Assembly (NCBI GenBank): GCA_964412395.1
Contig: CAYPOY010000209.1
Location: forward strand, 1 to 9,218
Reading direction: 5' to 3'
Length of the DNA stretch: 9,218 nucleotides
Source: CAYPOY01 sp964412395
Lineage (GTDB): Bacteria > Chloroflexota > Anaerolineae > B4-G1
Shown: positions 1 to 5,563 of the stretch, piece after piece
Layout of the letters: each line of letters opens with the position of its first letter
How positions within the stretch are numbered: the stretch's first letter is position 1
Position numbers and translations under genes: made by a program
The notes under the pieces: model-generated
Database searches by the model: none
What the model was told of the DNA's origin: nothing
The model's input: only the letters and a program-made list of their open reading frames with translations

Positions 1-1096
1 CCTCCTCGTCCGTCAGCGTCAGCATGTCCTCCCGCTCCCAGCGCTGCCAGAAAGCATCAACGCGCATCCCATCTCGAAAGATAATCGCGCGGTTGGATTC
101 CCAGAGCGCAAACTGGATCGAGAGCGCGCCGCTGTGCGGTTCCTCGATTATGTCGGTGTTCCACTGCGGCACGTAGAGCACCACCACGTTGGCCGCGCTG
201 AGTTGCTGCCCGTTGAGCGCGTCGGTGTGCGGGACCCCATCGGACCAGCGCAGGTAGCGCTCGCTGGCCTCGTCGTAGCGCCATTCGGTGTCTTGCCGGT
301 ACCACGAGATGTAAATGTACGTCGCTATCTGCCCCTCCACCGTCGGTTCCTCAGAAAAGACCATCCCTTCCAACTCTTGCCGTCCACTGACGCCGTGCTC
401 CGCCGCCCATTCGCGCACCATAGCCGGATCGGCGAACATCGTGTGCTCCAGGGGCACATCACGGCTAAAGTCGCGATAGAACGGCCTCGGGTTGAGTGTC
501 TCTGGTAAACTATCTGAGACGACCCGGTCGGGATATAGGTCTGAGTCCCTGAAAAGCGCCAGCACGCCGTTGCTGAAGCCAGAGCAGGCGAAAACCGCCT
601 TGTACATTGCCGGTATCTCCAGGTCAATCAGGCGACCGCTGCGCACCGACCCCACTCGCTCAGGGTCCTTGCCCAGGTAAACCGCTGTCCAGCGTGTGGC
701 GAACCAGCCTTCGTTGTAGTGCTCAAAGATCAAATCGGCGCTGTTGATGCCCGCTTGAGGCCGCACATACTGGGGCCAGGTGTTGGCAATCTTGATCGCC
801 ACCGGCACCCGCTCCAGCAGGCTGGAGTCGGAGACCATCTCACCGGTGAGGGGGTTGACGTTTTCGGGCCACGGCGTCGCGGTGGGAATGAGTGTAGGAG
901 TGGGGGTGAGAGTGGGTGTGGGAGTGGAGGTTGGAAGCGGAGTGGCCGTCGGCGCAGAGATGCGGGTCGGCGTGGGGGTTGCCTCCACCGTCTCGCTGCT
1001 ACAGCCGCCCAGCGCGCCTGAAACGAGCGCCGCCGCTAACCCTGCCGTGATCCAGGTCAAAACGCGCGGCCACCTCTCGTGCCCCGTATGGCTCAT
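1..1096 (-). CDS. DUF3048 (YerB-like) lipoprotein, C-terminus cut by the left edge
   Basis: Reading the minus strand from an ATG at 1096 gives at least 365 codons with no stop before the edge. Residues 1-32 form a lipoprotein signal peptide: a basic start, a hydrophobic stretch at 12-29 and a lipobox LGGC with the lipidated Cys32. A Thr/Pro-rich linker follows at about 40-77. The DUF3048 N-terminal domain starts at NPLTG (81-85) and shows the family's RPQAGINSADLIFE (112-125) and VGSVRSGR (148-155); its second half, at about 255-365, is truncated by the window. The start is fixed by GGAGGT at 1104-1109, 7 nt upstream. The family includes Bacillus YerB; its function is not established, and a role at the cell envelope is inferred only from the lipoprotein signal. 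It is transcribed away from all other genes here. The family call is secure; the function is not. Confidence 0.9.
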   Translation of the reverse strand, partial: MSHTGHERWPRVLTWITAGLAAALVSGALGGCSSETVEATPTPTRISAPTATPLPTSTPTPTLTPTPTLIPTATPWPENVNPLTGEMVSDSSLLERVPVAIKIANTWPQYVRPQAGINSADLIFEHYNEGWFATRWTAVYLGKDPERVGSVRSGRLIDLEIPAMYKAVFACSGFSNGVLALFRDSDLYPDRVVSDSLPETLNPRPFYRDFSRDVPLEHTMFADPAMVREWAAEHGVSGRQELEGMVFSEEPTVEGQIATYIYISWYRQDTEWRYDEASERYLRWSDGVPHTDALNGQQLSAANVVVLYVPQWNTDIIEEPHSGALSIQFALWESNRAIIFRDGMRVDAFWQRWEREDMLTLTDEE

Positions 1097-1115
1097 CCAG
1101 TTTACCTCCGCGTGC

Positions 1116-1138
1116 GCACCGCCGTGAACAGGCGGTGC
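1116..1138 (-). promoter_or_regulatory. Stem-loop in the leader of the DUF3048 lipoprotein gene
   Basis: The arms GCACCGCC (1116-1123) and GGCGGTGC (1131-1138) pair perfectly over 8 bp around a 7-nt loop. In the minus-strand transcript the hairpin lies between the predicted start of transcription (about 1157) and the Shine-Dalgarno at 1104-1109. It could stabilise the leader or modulate translation. It matches no riboswitch that I recognise, and it lacks the U-tract of a terminator. Confidence 0.4.
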
Positions 1139-1163
1139 TGGGCTGACTTCCGCAACGCGACGT

Positions 1164-1191
1164 ATTATAGCACAAGGGATAGGGCAGACAA
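1164..1191 (-). promoter_or_regulatory. Sigma70-like promoter for the DUF3048 lipoprotein gene
   Basis: On the minus strand a perfect -10 box TATAAT (1164-1169) lies 16 nt from TTGTCT (1186-1191), which matches four of six bases of the -35 consensus. The predicted start is near 1157, giving a leader of about 60 nt. It sits immediately outside the C/G-rich repeat that starts near 1192. Confidence 0.6.
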
Positions 1192-1310
1192 CCAACCTAA
1201 CCCCCCATCCCCCTTTCCCTGCCAGGGAAGGGGGAAAGGAACTCCCTCCTCCCGCTTCGGGGGGAGGGCTGGGGAGGGAGGTTTGGGGAGGGGCCGGGGG
1301 GTTGCCCCCC
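1192..1310 (+). repeat. C/G-rich two-hairpin dispersed repeat, copy A
   Basis: This stretch has extreme strand-local C and G runs and folds into two hairpins. The first (1208-1235) pairs TCCCCCTTTCCCTG with CAGGGAAGGGGGA, with one bulge. The second (1244-1268) pairs CCCTCCTCCC with GGGGGGAGGG across the loop GCTTC. The left end, CAACCTAACCCCCC, reappears in reverse orientation at 3417-3430 inside the methyltransferase-like gene, together with both hairpin cores, so the two are copies of one family. It occupies most of the gap between the divergent lipoprotein and plus-strand promoters and has no convincing ORF. It resembles C/G-rich repeats that I associate with Chloroflexota genomes; that is recollection, not a search. 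Confidence 0.75.
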
Positions 1311-1330
1311 ATTCCATTTTACTGTACAAT
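1302..1330 (+). promoter_or_regulatory. Sigma70-like promoter for the mini-ORF/TPR region
   Basis: TTGCCC (1302-1307, four of six bases of the -35 consensus) and TACAAT (1325-1330, five of six of the -10) are separated by exactly 17 nt. The predicted start of transcription is near 1337, 28 nt ahead of the ATG at 1365. The -35 box lies within the right end of repeat copy A, so the repeat may supply half of this promoter. Confidence 0.55.
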
Positions 1331-1364
1331 ATCCTCAGCCGATTGCTTTTCCCGGAGGTGGACA

Positions 1365-1499
1365 ATGAGTGACGCTCAGACTTTGCCCCGCACAGTGGAC
1401 GCTGCCTACGGCACTGTTGACCCCGAGGTACCCCTGGAGCCCGGCGACCCGCGCTGGATGGACGTGCATCCCGCCGTGGCTGCCGCGCCGCTTTTCTGA
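1365..1499 (+). CDS. 44-residue mini-ORF, possibly the remnant of an ATPase N-terminus
   Basis: An ATG at 1365 follows GGAGGT (1354-1359) by 5 nt and lies 35 nt behind a good -10 box, so the signals for expression are strong for so short a gene. The product is 44 residues, acidic and Pro-rich, with no membrane segment or Cys. Its centre, VPLEPGDPRWMDV (about residues 22-34), recalls the lead-in sequence (PLxxDDPRYVDL) of a group of P-loop ATPases in which a GKST Walker motif comes further on. Here the frame closes at TGA 1497-1499 before any such motif. It may therefore be the stub of a truncated ATPase gene, or a genuine small protein. A palindrome (1509-1535) separates it from the TPR gene, and the two probably share a transcript. 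The family link is from memory. Confidence 0.5.
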   Translation: MSDAQTLPRTVDAAYGTVDPEVPLEPGDPRWMDVHPAVAAAPLF

Positions 1500-1508
1500 G
1501 ACTACTTT

Positions 1509-1535
1509 GTAGGACAAGATGGCATCTTGTCCTAC
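1509..1535 (+). repeat. Perfect 12-bp inverted repeat with a 3-nt loop
   Basis: GTAGGACAAGAT (1509-1520) and ATCTTGTCCTAC (1524-1535) are exact reverse complements around GGC. There is no T-tract after it, so it is not a standard intrinsic terminator. It lies between the mini-ORF stop and the TPR gene's Shine-Dalgarno. It could be a small dispersed palindrome, an attenuating or processing hairpin, or a binding site for a dimeric protein. Palindromes of this look recur between genes in Chloroflexota, as far as I recall. Confidence 0.75.
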
Positions 1536-1552
1536 GCTTGATTGGAGGAGTC

Positions 1553-2461
1553 GTGAGCGGAAAGACACTGCCCGCCCTTGACGCAGAGAGCCAGGCCGAA
1601 CTGGCCGCGCTCAAGCGCGCGCTGCGCTTGGCCGATGGCTTCACGCTCCACGTGGCGCGCGCGAACACGGCGCTCCTGCGACGCCAGATCATCACCGACC
1701 TGCACACCGACCTCCCCCGCCCGCTGGTCGAACTGACGCTTTCCCTGGGCGAGCCACCTTACGAGCAGATCGCCCGTGTCGCCGAGAGCGCCCCCGCCGA
1801 CGCAGTGCTTTCGGTGGAGGGGCTGGACGTACTGGCCCCCTCGTCCGACCCCGGCTGGCTGCTCAAGCAACTCAACTGGCGCCGCGCCGTCTATCGCCGG
1901 CTGGGCCGGCCGCTGCTCCTGTGGGTGCCGGAGTATCTCTTGCGCCTGGTGATGCAGCACGCGCCCGACTTCTTCGACTGGCACAGCGGCTTCTACGAGT
2001 TCACCGCCCCGGAGCCGGTCATGGTGGAGACGACCCGGCAGGCGTACGCGGTGGGCGATGTGGAGCAGGTTGACCTGACCCTGGCGCAGAAGCAGGAGCG
2101 CATCGCCATGCTGCGTGGCCTGCTGGACGAATACGTGGGAGAGGAGCCGGAGATCCGCCGCGCCCGCGCCGACCTGCTTAGCAAACTGGGCATCCTGCAC
2201 CACAGCCTGGGGGAAGTGCGCCAGGCGATTGAGTACTACCAGCAGGCGTTAAGAATCGCGCGGGAGATCGGCGACCGGCGCGGGGAGGCGAAGCACTCGT
2301 GGAACCTGGGGCTGTCCTACGAAGACTCCGACCCCGCCCGCGCCGCCGAACTGATGCAGGTCTGTGTGGACTATGAGTGCGAGATCGGCCACCCCGACGC
2401 CGAGGCCCACGCCGCTCGTGTGGAGGAGATTCGGCGGAGAACAACGGATGGGCAGGATTAA
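1553..2461 (+). CDS. Tetratricopeptide-repeat protein with an N-terminal domain of unclear fold
   Basis: The chosen GTG start (1553) follows GGAGGAG at 1544-1550. That spacing is tight, and an in-frame TTG at 1538 would add five residues but has no Shine-Dalgarno. The product has 302 residues. Residues about 20-150 form an alpha/beta-looking domain with a Walker B-like hydrophobic strand (AVLSVEGLDVL, 84-94) and the signature RPLLLWVPEYLL plus APDFFDWHSGFYEF (119-150). There is no Walker A, so nucleotide hydrolysis is not expected. A linker with helix QERIAMLRGLLDEY (181-194) leads to one clear TPR (about 205-238, ending in REIGDRRGEA) and a second, degenerate one (246-279). The C-terminus, EIGHPDAEAHAARV, is typical of Chloroflexota TPR proteins. 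A scaffold or sensor role in a signalling ATPase system is inferred. It is the only intact candidate partner for the mini-ORF upstream. Confidence 0.8.
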   Translation: MSGKTLPALDAESQAELAALKRALRLADGFTLHVARANTALLRRQIITDLHTDLPRPLVELTLSLGEPPYEQIARVAESAPADAVLSVEGLDVLAPSSDPGWLLKQLNWRRAVYRRLGRPLLLWVPEYLLRLVMQHAPDFFDWHSGFYEFTAPEPVMVETTRQAYAVGDVEQVDLTLAQKQERIAMLRGLLDEYVGEEPEIRRARADLLSKLGILHHSLGEVRQAIEYYQQALRIAREIGDRRGEAKHSWNLGLSYEDSDPARAAELMQVCVDYECEIGHPDAEAHAARVEEIRRRTTDGQD

Positions 2462-2518
2462 CGGATCGGCCTTGATCGGTTGATGTCCTGAAATCCGCGT
2501 TCTTGAATCTGCAATGAT

Positions 2519-4891
2519 GTGAACGAGCAAACGTGGTTCATCCCCGGAAAACCCAACACGCCCAGCGGCCCGCTGGCCCGCTACCGCCCCGTCCAGCCAG
2601 TCGGGGCGGTGGGGGCTTATGTGCAGCGTTTCACCGCGCCCGGCGACCTGGTGGTGGACCTGTTCTGCCAGGGGTCAACGGTCGTGCGGGAGGCAGTCTC
2701 TGCAGGCCGCCGCGCGCTGGGCTTCAGCGTCAATCCCCTGCTCCTCGTCGCCGCACGCCTGGGGCTGGGCCGATGCGACACCGATGTGCTCAACGCCGCC
2801 TTCACCCACCTGGCCGATAGCCCCAAGGGGGATGTGCCCCTGCGCCGCTATATGTCTTCCCTCTACCGCTCTGCCTGTCCGGTTTGCGGAGCGCCCGGCA
2901 CTGCCGAGTGGTTCGCCTGGGACCGCGATGGAAACTACCCTTTCAAAAAAGCGGTGCGCTGCCCCCGGTGCGGGGAAGTACAGGAGGGGACACCGGACGA
3001 CGATGACATCACGGCCGCCCGCCGCACGTTGCCACGGGGTTTGGCCTACTACTATGCGCTGGATCGGGTGGCTCCGCCGGGTCACCCGGCGCGGGAGCGG
3101 GCCGCCAAGTTGGTCGAACTCTACACGCCGCGCAACCTCTCCGCGCTGATGGACTTGGGCTTGCGGCTCGAAGTGCTGGAGGCCGACGAGGAAGTCAAGA
3201 TCGCGCTGACCGGTGTGCTCCTCGATTGCTTCGACACCGGCAGCAGCCTCGCCCCCCCCCTATGGGGGGGGTGGCCTCGCCCGCGCACGCTGCGCCTCCC
3301 GTCCCGCTACATCGAGCGCAACGTCTGGTTGTGTTTCGAGGAAGAGAGCCCCCCTCCCCCAACCCCTCCCCTAAGCGGGGAAGGGAGCCCCCCTCCCCTA
3401 CCAGGGAAGGGGGGTTGGGGGGTTAGGTTGCCCCCCCCGGCCGCCGACGTCGCCGCGCTGGTGAAGGGCGAGGCGCAGGGATACACGCTGGTCAGCTGCG
3501 CGGCCCGTGACGTGGGAGAAGTTGTCCCGCCCGGAAGCGCCACCCTCATCTTCGTTGACCCGCCCCGGCCCGACGGCGTCTTCTGGGCGCTCTCGGCATT
3601 GTGGGCGGGGTGGCTGTGGGAATCGCCCGCCGCCCGCGCCCTGCGTCCTTATCTGCGCCGCCGGCGCTTCGACTGGGATTGGCATTGGCGCGTGTTGCGG
3701 GTGGCACTGAAGGCGGCCGGACCATTGCTTATGCCTGAAGGTCACCTGATCACCCTCTTCTCCGACCTCCAGGACGTGGGCGACGCGCTGCTGGGGTCGG
3801 TCTGTCTGGCGGCCAGCGGTGCGGGTTACGTCCTGGAAGGATGGGGTTACAGCCCTGAGATTGGCCATCGGCTGGTCTGGCGCTGGGAACCGAGGGCTGC
3901 CGATCGCAGATTGCAAACTGCAGCGACTGGCGTGGAGGCGCTGGAGCGCGACCTGATGGCCGTGGCAGAGGAAACCGTGGTGAGCGTCCTTCGAGAACGT
4001 GGGGAGCCGACGGACTGGGTGCTGCTGCACAGTAGCGCGTATGCGAGACTGGCCGAGTGCGGGCTACTGGCACGCGTGGCGGCCATCACGGAGGACGAGG
4101 GCGGCTCTCGGGCCTTCGCGTTCGCCGCCGATGTGGTCCATCGCGCCTTTGAGGCTGCTCCAATAGTCCAGCTCTCGGATCGAGAGGGGACGAAAGGAGC
4201 ACTGTGGTGGCTGGCGGATTCGAGCCATGCCGCCGAACCTGTGGTGAGCAACGTCGAACCACCCCTGGCCGACCGGGTCGGTGCCCAGGTGTGGGAGTTG
4301 CTTGCCCAGCGGCCGGCCTGGGATCTGGAGGAGCTGGTGGAAGTGGTCTATGCCCGCTTCCCTGGTCCTCTCACGCCCGACATGGCGTTGGTGCGGGCCT
4401 GTATAGACTCGTACAGCGTGCGAGAGGGCGAGACACTTCGCCTACGCCCCGAGGATGATCCTCTGCGGCGCACTGCCGAACTCAGAACGCTGCGTGACGA
4501 CCTGGTGGAGTTAGGGGAACGGCTGGGGTTCAAGGTGAGACGGCGGTGCGGCTGGGACGTGTGCTGGCTGAGGGAGGGGCGAGAGGCTTACGTCTTCGAT
4601 ATCTCGGCCACGGTGGCTCTGGGATTTCACCTGCTCACCAGACGGGCCACAGACGAGGGGGCGCAGCGCTGCCTGGTCGTGCCCGGCGGCCGGGCGGGGC
4701 TGGTCGGCTTCAAGTTGCAGCGCGATCCGCGCCTGGCTCGCGCCGTCGAAGTAGATGGGTGGCAGTTCATCAAGTTCCGCCACCTGCGCCGCCTGGTCGC
4801 CGAGGAGGAATTGGATCACCATGCCCTCAAGACCGTATTGGGTCTCGACCCTATTGTCGAGCAGGAAGCGGCCCAGATTCCGCTGTTCTGA
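2519..4891 (+). CDS. Divergent amino-methyltransferase-like protein with zinc ribbon and C-terminal nuclease-like domain
   Basis: The product has 790 residues from a GTG start. An in-frame TGA at 2504-2506 rules out longer versions, and there is no clear Shine-Dalgarno. Residues 43-75 resemble the AdoMet-binding motif I of N4/N6 DNA methylases, but DLFCQGST (47-54) replaces the usual DxFCGSGT. A CxxC...CxxC zinc ribbon uses Cys120, 123, 148 and 151. A motif IV-like LIFVDPPRPDG (344-354) follows, with Arg350 where the catalytic DPPY Tyr/Phe/Trp is expected. The C-terminal 130 residues include GWDVCWLREG and YVFDISATV (678-699), then VVPGGRAGLVGFKL and GWQFIKFRHLRRLV; this strand pattern faintly resembles a PD-(D/E)XK nuclease fold. 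Residues 277-307, 463-470 and 572-582 look repeat-derived. It may be an inactive or altered methylase; DNA-related function is inferred. Confidence 0.7.
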   Translation: MNEQTWFIPGKPNTPSGPLARYRPVQPVGAVGAYVQRFTAPGDLVVDLFCQGSTVVREAVSAGRRALGFSVNPLLLVAARLGLGRCDTDVLNAAFTHLADSPKGDVPLRRYMSSLYRSACPVCGAPGTAEWFAWDRDGNYPFKKAVRCPRCGEVQEGTPDDDDITAARRTLPRGLAYYYALDRVAPPGHPARERAAKLVELYTPRNLSALMDLGLRLEVLEADEEVKIALTGVLLDCFDTGSSLAPPLWGGWPRPRTLRLPSRYIERNVWLCFEEESPPPPTPPLSGEGSPPPLPGKGGWGVRLPPPAADVAALVKGEAQGYTLVSCAARDVGEVVPPGSATLIFVDPPRPDGVFWALSALWAGWLWESPAARALRPYLRRRRFDWDWHWRVLRVALKAAGPLLMPEGHLITLFSDLQDVGDALLGSVCLAASGAGYVLEGWGYSPEIGHRLVWRWEPRAADRRLQTAATGVEALERDLMAVAEETVVSVLRERGEPTDWVLLHSSAYARLAECGLLARVAAITEDEGGSRAFAFAADVVHRAFEAAPIVQLSDREGTKGALWWLADSSHAAEPVVSNVEPPLADRVGAQVWELLAQRPAWDLEELVEVVYARFPGPLTPDMALVRACIDSYSVREGETLRLRPEDDPLRRTAELRTLRDDLVELGERLGFKVRRRCGWDVCWLREGREAYVFDISATVALGFHLLTRRATDEGAQRCLVVPGGRAGLVGFKLQRDPRLARAVEVDGWQFIKFRHLRRLVAEEELDHHALKTVLGLDPIVEQEAAQIPLF
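3252..3271 (+). repeat. Homopolymer palindrome C9-TAT-G8 inside the methyltransferase-like gene
   Basis: Nine C (3252-3260), TAT and eight G (3264-3271) form a self-complementary element encoding residues around APPLWGGW (245-252). A further C8 run lies at 3431-3438. Runs of this length slip during replication and are also prone to sequencing error, so the reading frame here deserves checking. Confidence 0.8.
3347..3430 (-). repeat. C/G-rich two-hairpin dispersed repeat, copy B, inside a CDS
   Basis: The reverse complement of this stretch aligns with copy A at 1192-1310: both begin CAACCTAACCCCCC, continue with a TTCCCTG...AGGG hairpin and then a CTCCCT...CCGCTT...GGGGAGGG hairpin. In the host gene it is read in frame as a Pro/Gly-rich segment (residues about 277-307, with PPLSGEGSPPPLPGKGG) that joins the domains on either side without a stop. 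Its ends cannot be fixed exactly without an uninterrupted homologue. Confidence 0.7.
3906..3926 (+). repeat. Short heptamer repeat (GCAGATT-like) inside the methyltransferase-like gene
   Basis: Three consecutive 7-bp units, GCAGATT, GCAAACT and GCAGCGA, follow the same pattern as tandem GCAGATT/GCAAATT spacer repeats common between genes in some environmental bacterial genomes. They encode residues about 463-470 (RRLQTAAT). With only two good units, this may be chance. Confidence 0.35.
4232..4262 (+). repeat. Possible dispersed-repeat fragment encoding EPVVSNVEP
   Basis: The segment around GAACCTGTGGTGAGCAACG resembles the widespread GAGCCTGTCGTGAGC...TCGAACC repeat of environmental bacteria, with a few mismatches. 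It is read in frame as AAEPVVSNVEPP (571-582), between a region ending in WWLADSSH and one starting PLADRVGAQVWELL. The identification is from memory and cannot be confirmed here. Confidence 0.35.
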
Positions 4892-4892
4892 C

Positions 4893-4931
4893 CCGAATTA
4901 CGAATTTACGAACCCACGAATCTACGAATTT
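4893..4931 (+). repeat. 8-bp tandem repeat, consensus ACGAATTT
   Basis: Four contiguous 8-bp units, ACGAATTT, ACGAACCC, ACGAATCT and ACGAATTT, cover 4900-4931 and a partial unit precedes them. They fill the gap between the methyltransferase-like stop (4891) and the Shine-Dalgarno AAGGAG (4935-4940) of the next gene. The region is AT-rich compared with its surroundings. No promoter is evident in it. Confidence 0.8.
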
Positions 4932-4947
4932 ACCAAGGAGTCCCTCA

Positions 4948-5502
4948 TTGAAAAAAAGTTACCTCATCGCCCTGATCGTGTTGGCTCTGTTGACGCTGTT
5001 CTCGCTGACGCTCAACGGTGTGGTCATCTACGGTCTGCTGCGGGCGCGGCAGATCGCTCTGAATGCCCAACAGAGCGCATTGAATACGGTGGCCGACGTC
5101 CGCGCCATCGTCACCGGTATCGGCAACGACACCTTCGCTTACACTTTTGAGATAGATCAGGAGATTCCCATCGCGACCAGCATCCCTTTCGACGAAGAGG
5201 TCATCGTGCCCATCCGCACCACTATCCCAATCTCGACGGTCGTGGTTATCCCTGTCAACGCCGGGCTGCTGGGCACCTTCGACATAGACGTACCTGTCCG
5301 CACAATCATTCCGGTGAACCTGGATGTTGTCATCCCGGTCAGCCAGACAGTGGACATCGCCACCACAGTGCCGCTGGACATAGACGTGCCGATAGAGATC
5401 CCCTTCGCCGATACACCGCTGGCCGGCTACCTGGAGGAACTGAACGCGGCGCTGGCACGGATCGAGGCACAACTGGGGCAGCCGCTTGTTGGTGAGGATT
5501 GA
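4948..5502 (+). CDS. Membrane-anchored protein with 14-residue Ile/Val-Pro repeats
   Basis: A TTG start at 4948 is chosen because AAGGAG (4935-4940) lies 7 nt ahead of it; the open frame extends further upstream only as a shadow of the preceding gene. The product has 184 residues. MKKS and a hydrophobic segment (5-31) form a membrane anchor with no lipobox or clear cleavage site; basic residues on both sides leave the topology uncertain. Residues 72-152 are a repeat in which an I/V-P pair recurs every 14 residues (Pro74, 88, 102, 116, 130), often with a second Pro 6 residues later (80, 94, 122). Alternating hydrophobic residues predict beta strands. A short helix ends the protein (158-177). 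No known family is recognised. The repeat looks structural, possibly a beta-rich stalk or membrane-associated module, but the function is unknown. Its TGA overlaps the next promoter. Confidence 0.8.
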   Translation: MKKSYLIALIVLALLTLFSLTLNGVVIYGLLRARQIALNAQQSALNTVADVRAIVTGIGNDTFAYTFEIDQEIPIATSIPFDEEVIVPIRTTIPISTVVVIPVNAGLLGTFDIDVPVRTIIPVNLDVVIPVSQTVDIATTVPLDIDVPIEIPFADTPLAGYLEELNAALARIEAQLGQPLVGED

Positions 5503-5527
5503 CGGGAGACATTGCTGGTGGTACAAT
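5499..5527 (+). promoter_or_regulatory. Sigma70 promoter of the toxin-antitoxin operon
   Basis: TTGACG (5499-5504, five of six -35 bases) and TACAAT (5522-5527, five of six -10 bases) are spaced by the optimal 17 nt. The -35 box contains the TGA stop codon (5500-5502) of the upstream gene. Transcription should start near 5534, giving a leader of about 30 nt before the GTG at 5564. This is the best promoter in the window. Confidence 0.75.
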
Positions 5528-5563
5528 CCTGGTCAAAATGCTGGCCAAGATTGGGGGTGCAAG

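Noticed and set aside
780..1127. Plus-strand ORF rich in Val-Gly repeats
   Set aside because: It is the antisense shadow of the Thr/Pro-rich linker and signal peptide of the minus-strand lipoprotein gene.
1165..1707. Minus-strand ORF of 180 codons across the intergenic repeat
   Set aside because: It crosses the repeat, the mini-ORF and the TPR start, shows repeat-derived Pro-rich sequence, and has no Shine-Dalgarno or domain.
3398..4030. Minus-strand ORF of 210 codons inside the methyltransferase-like gene
   Set aside because: It is antisense to a frame with recognisable motifs, and long antisense ORFs are expected at this GC content.
4546..4947. Upstream extension of the membrane repeat protein frame
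   Set aside because: It lies in a different frame over the end of the methyltransferase-like gene; the TTG at 4948 has the Shine-Dalgarno and begins the membrane anchor.
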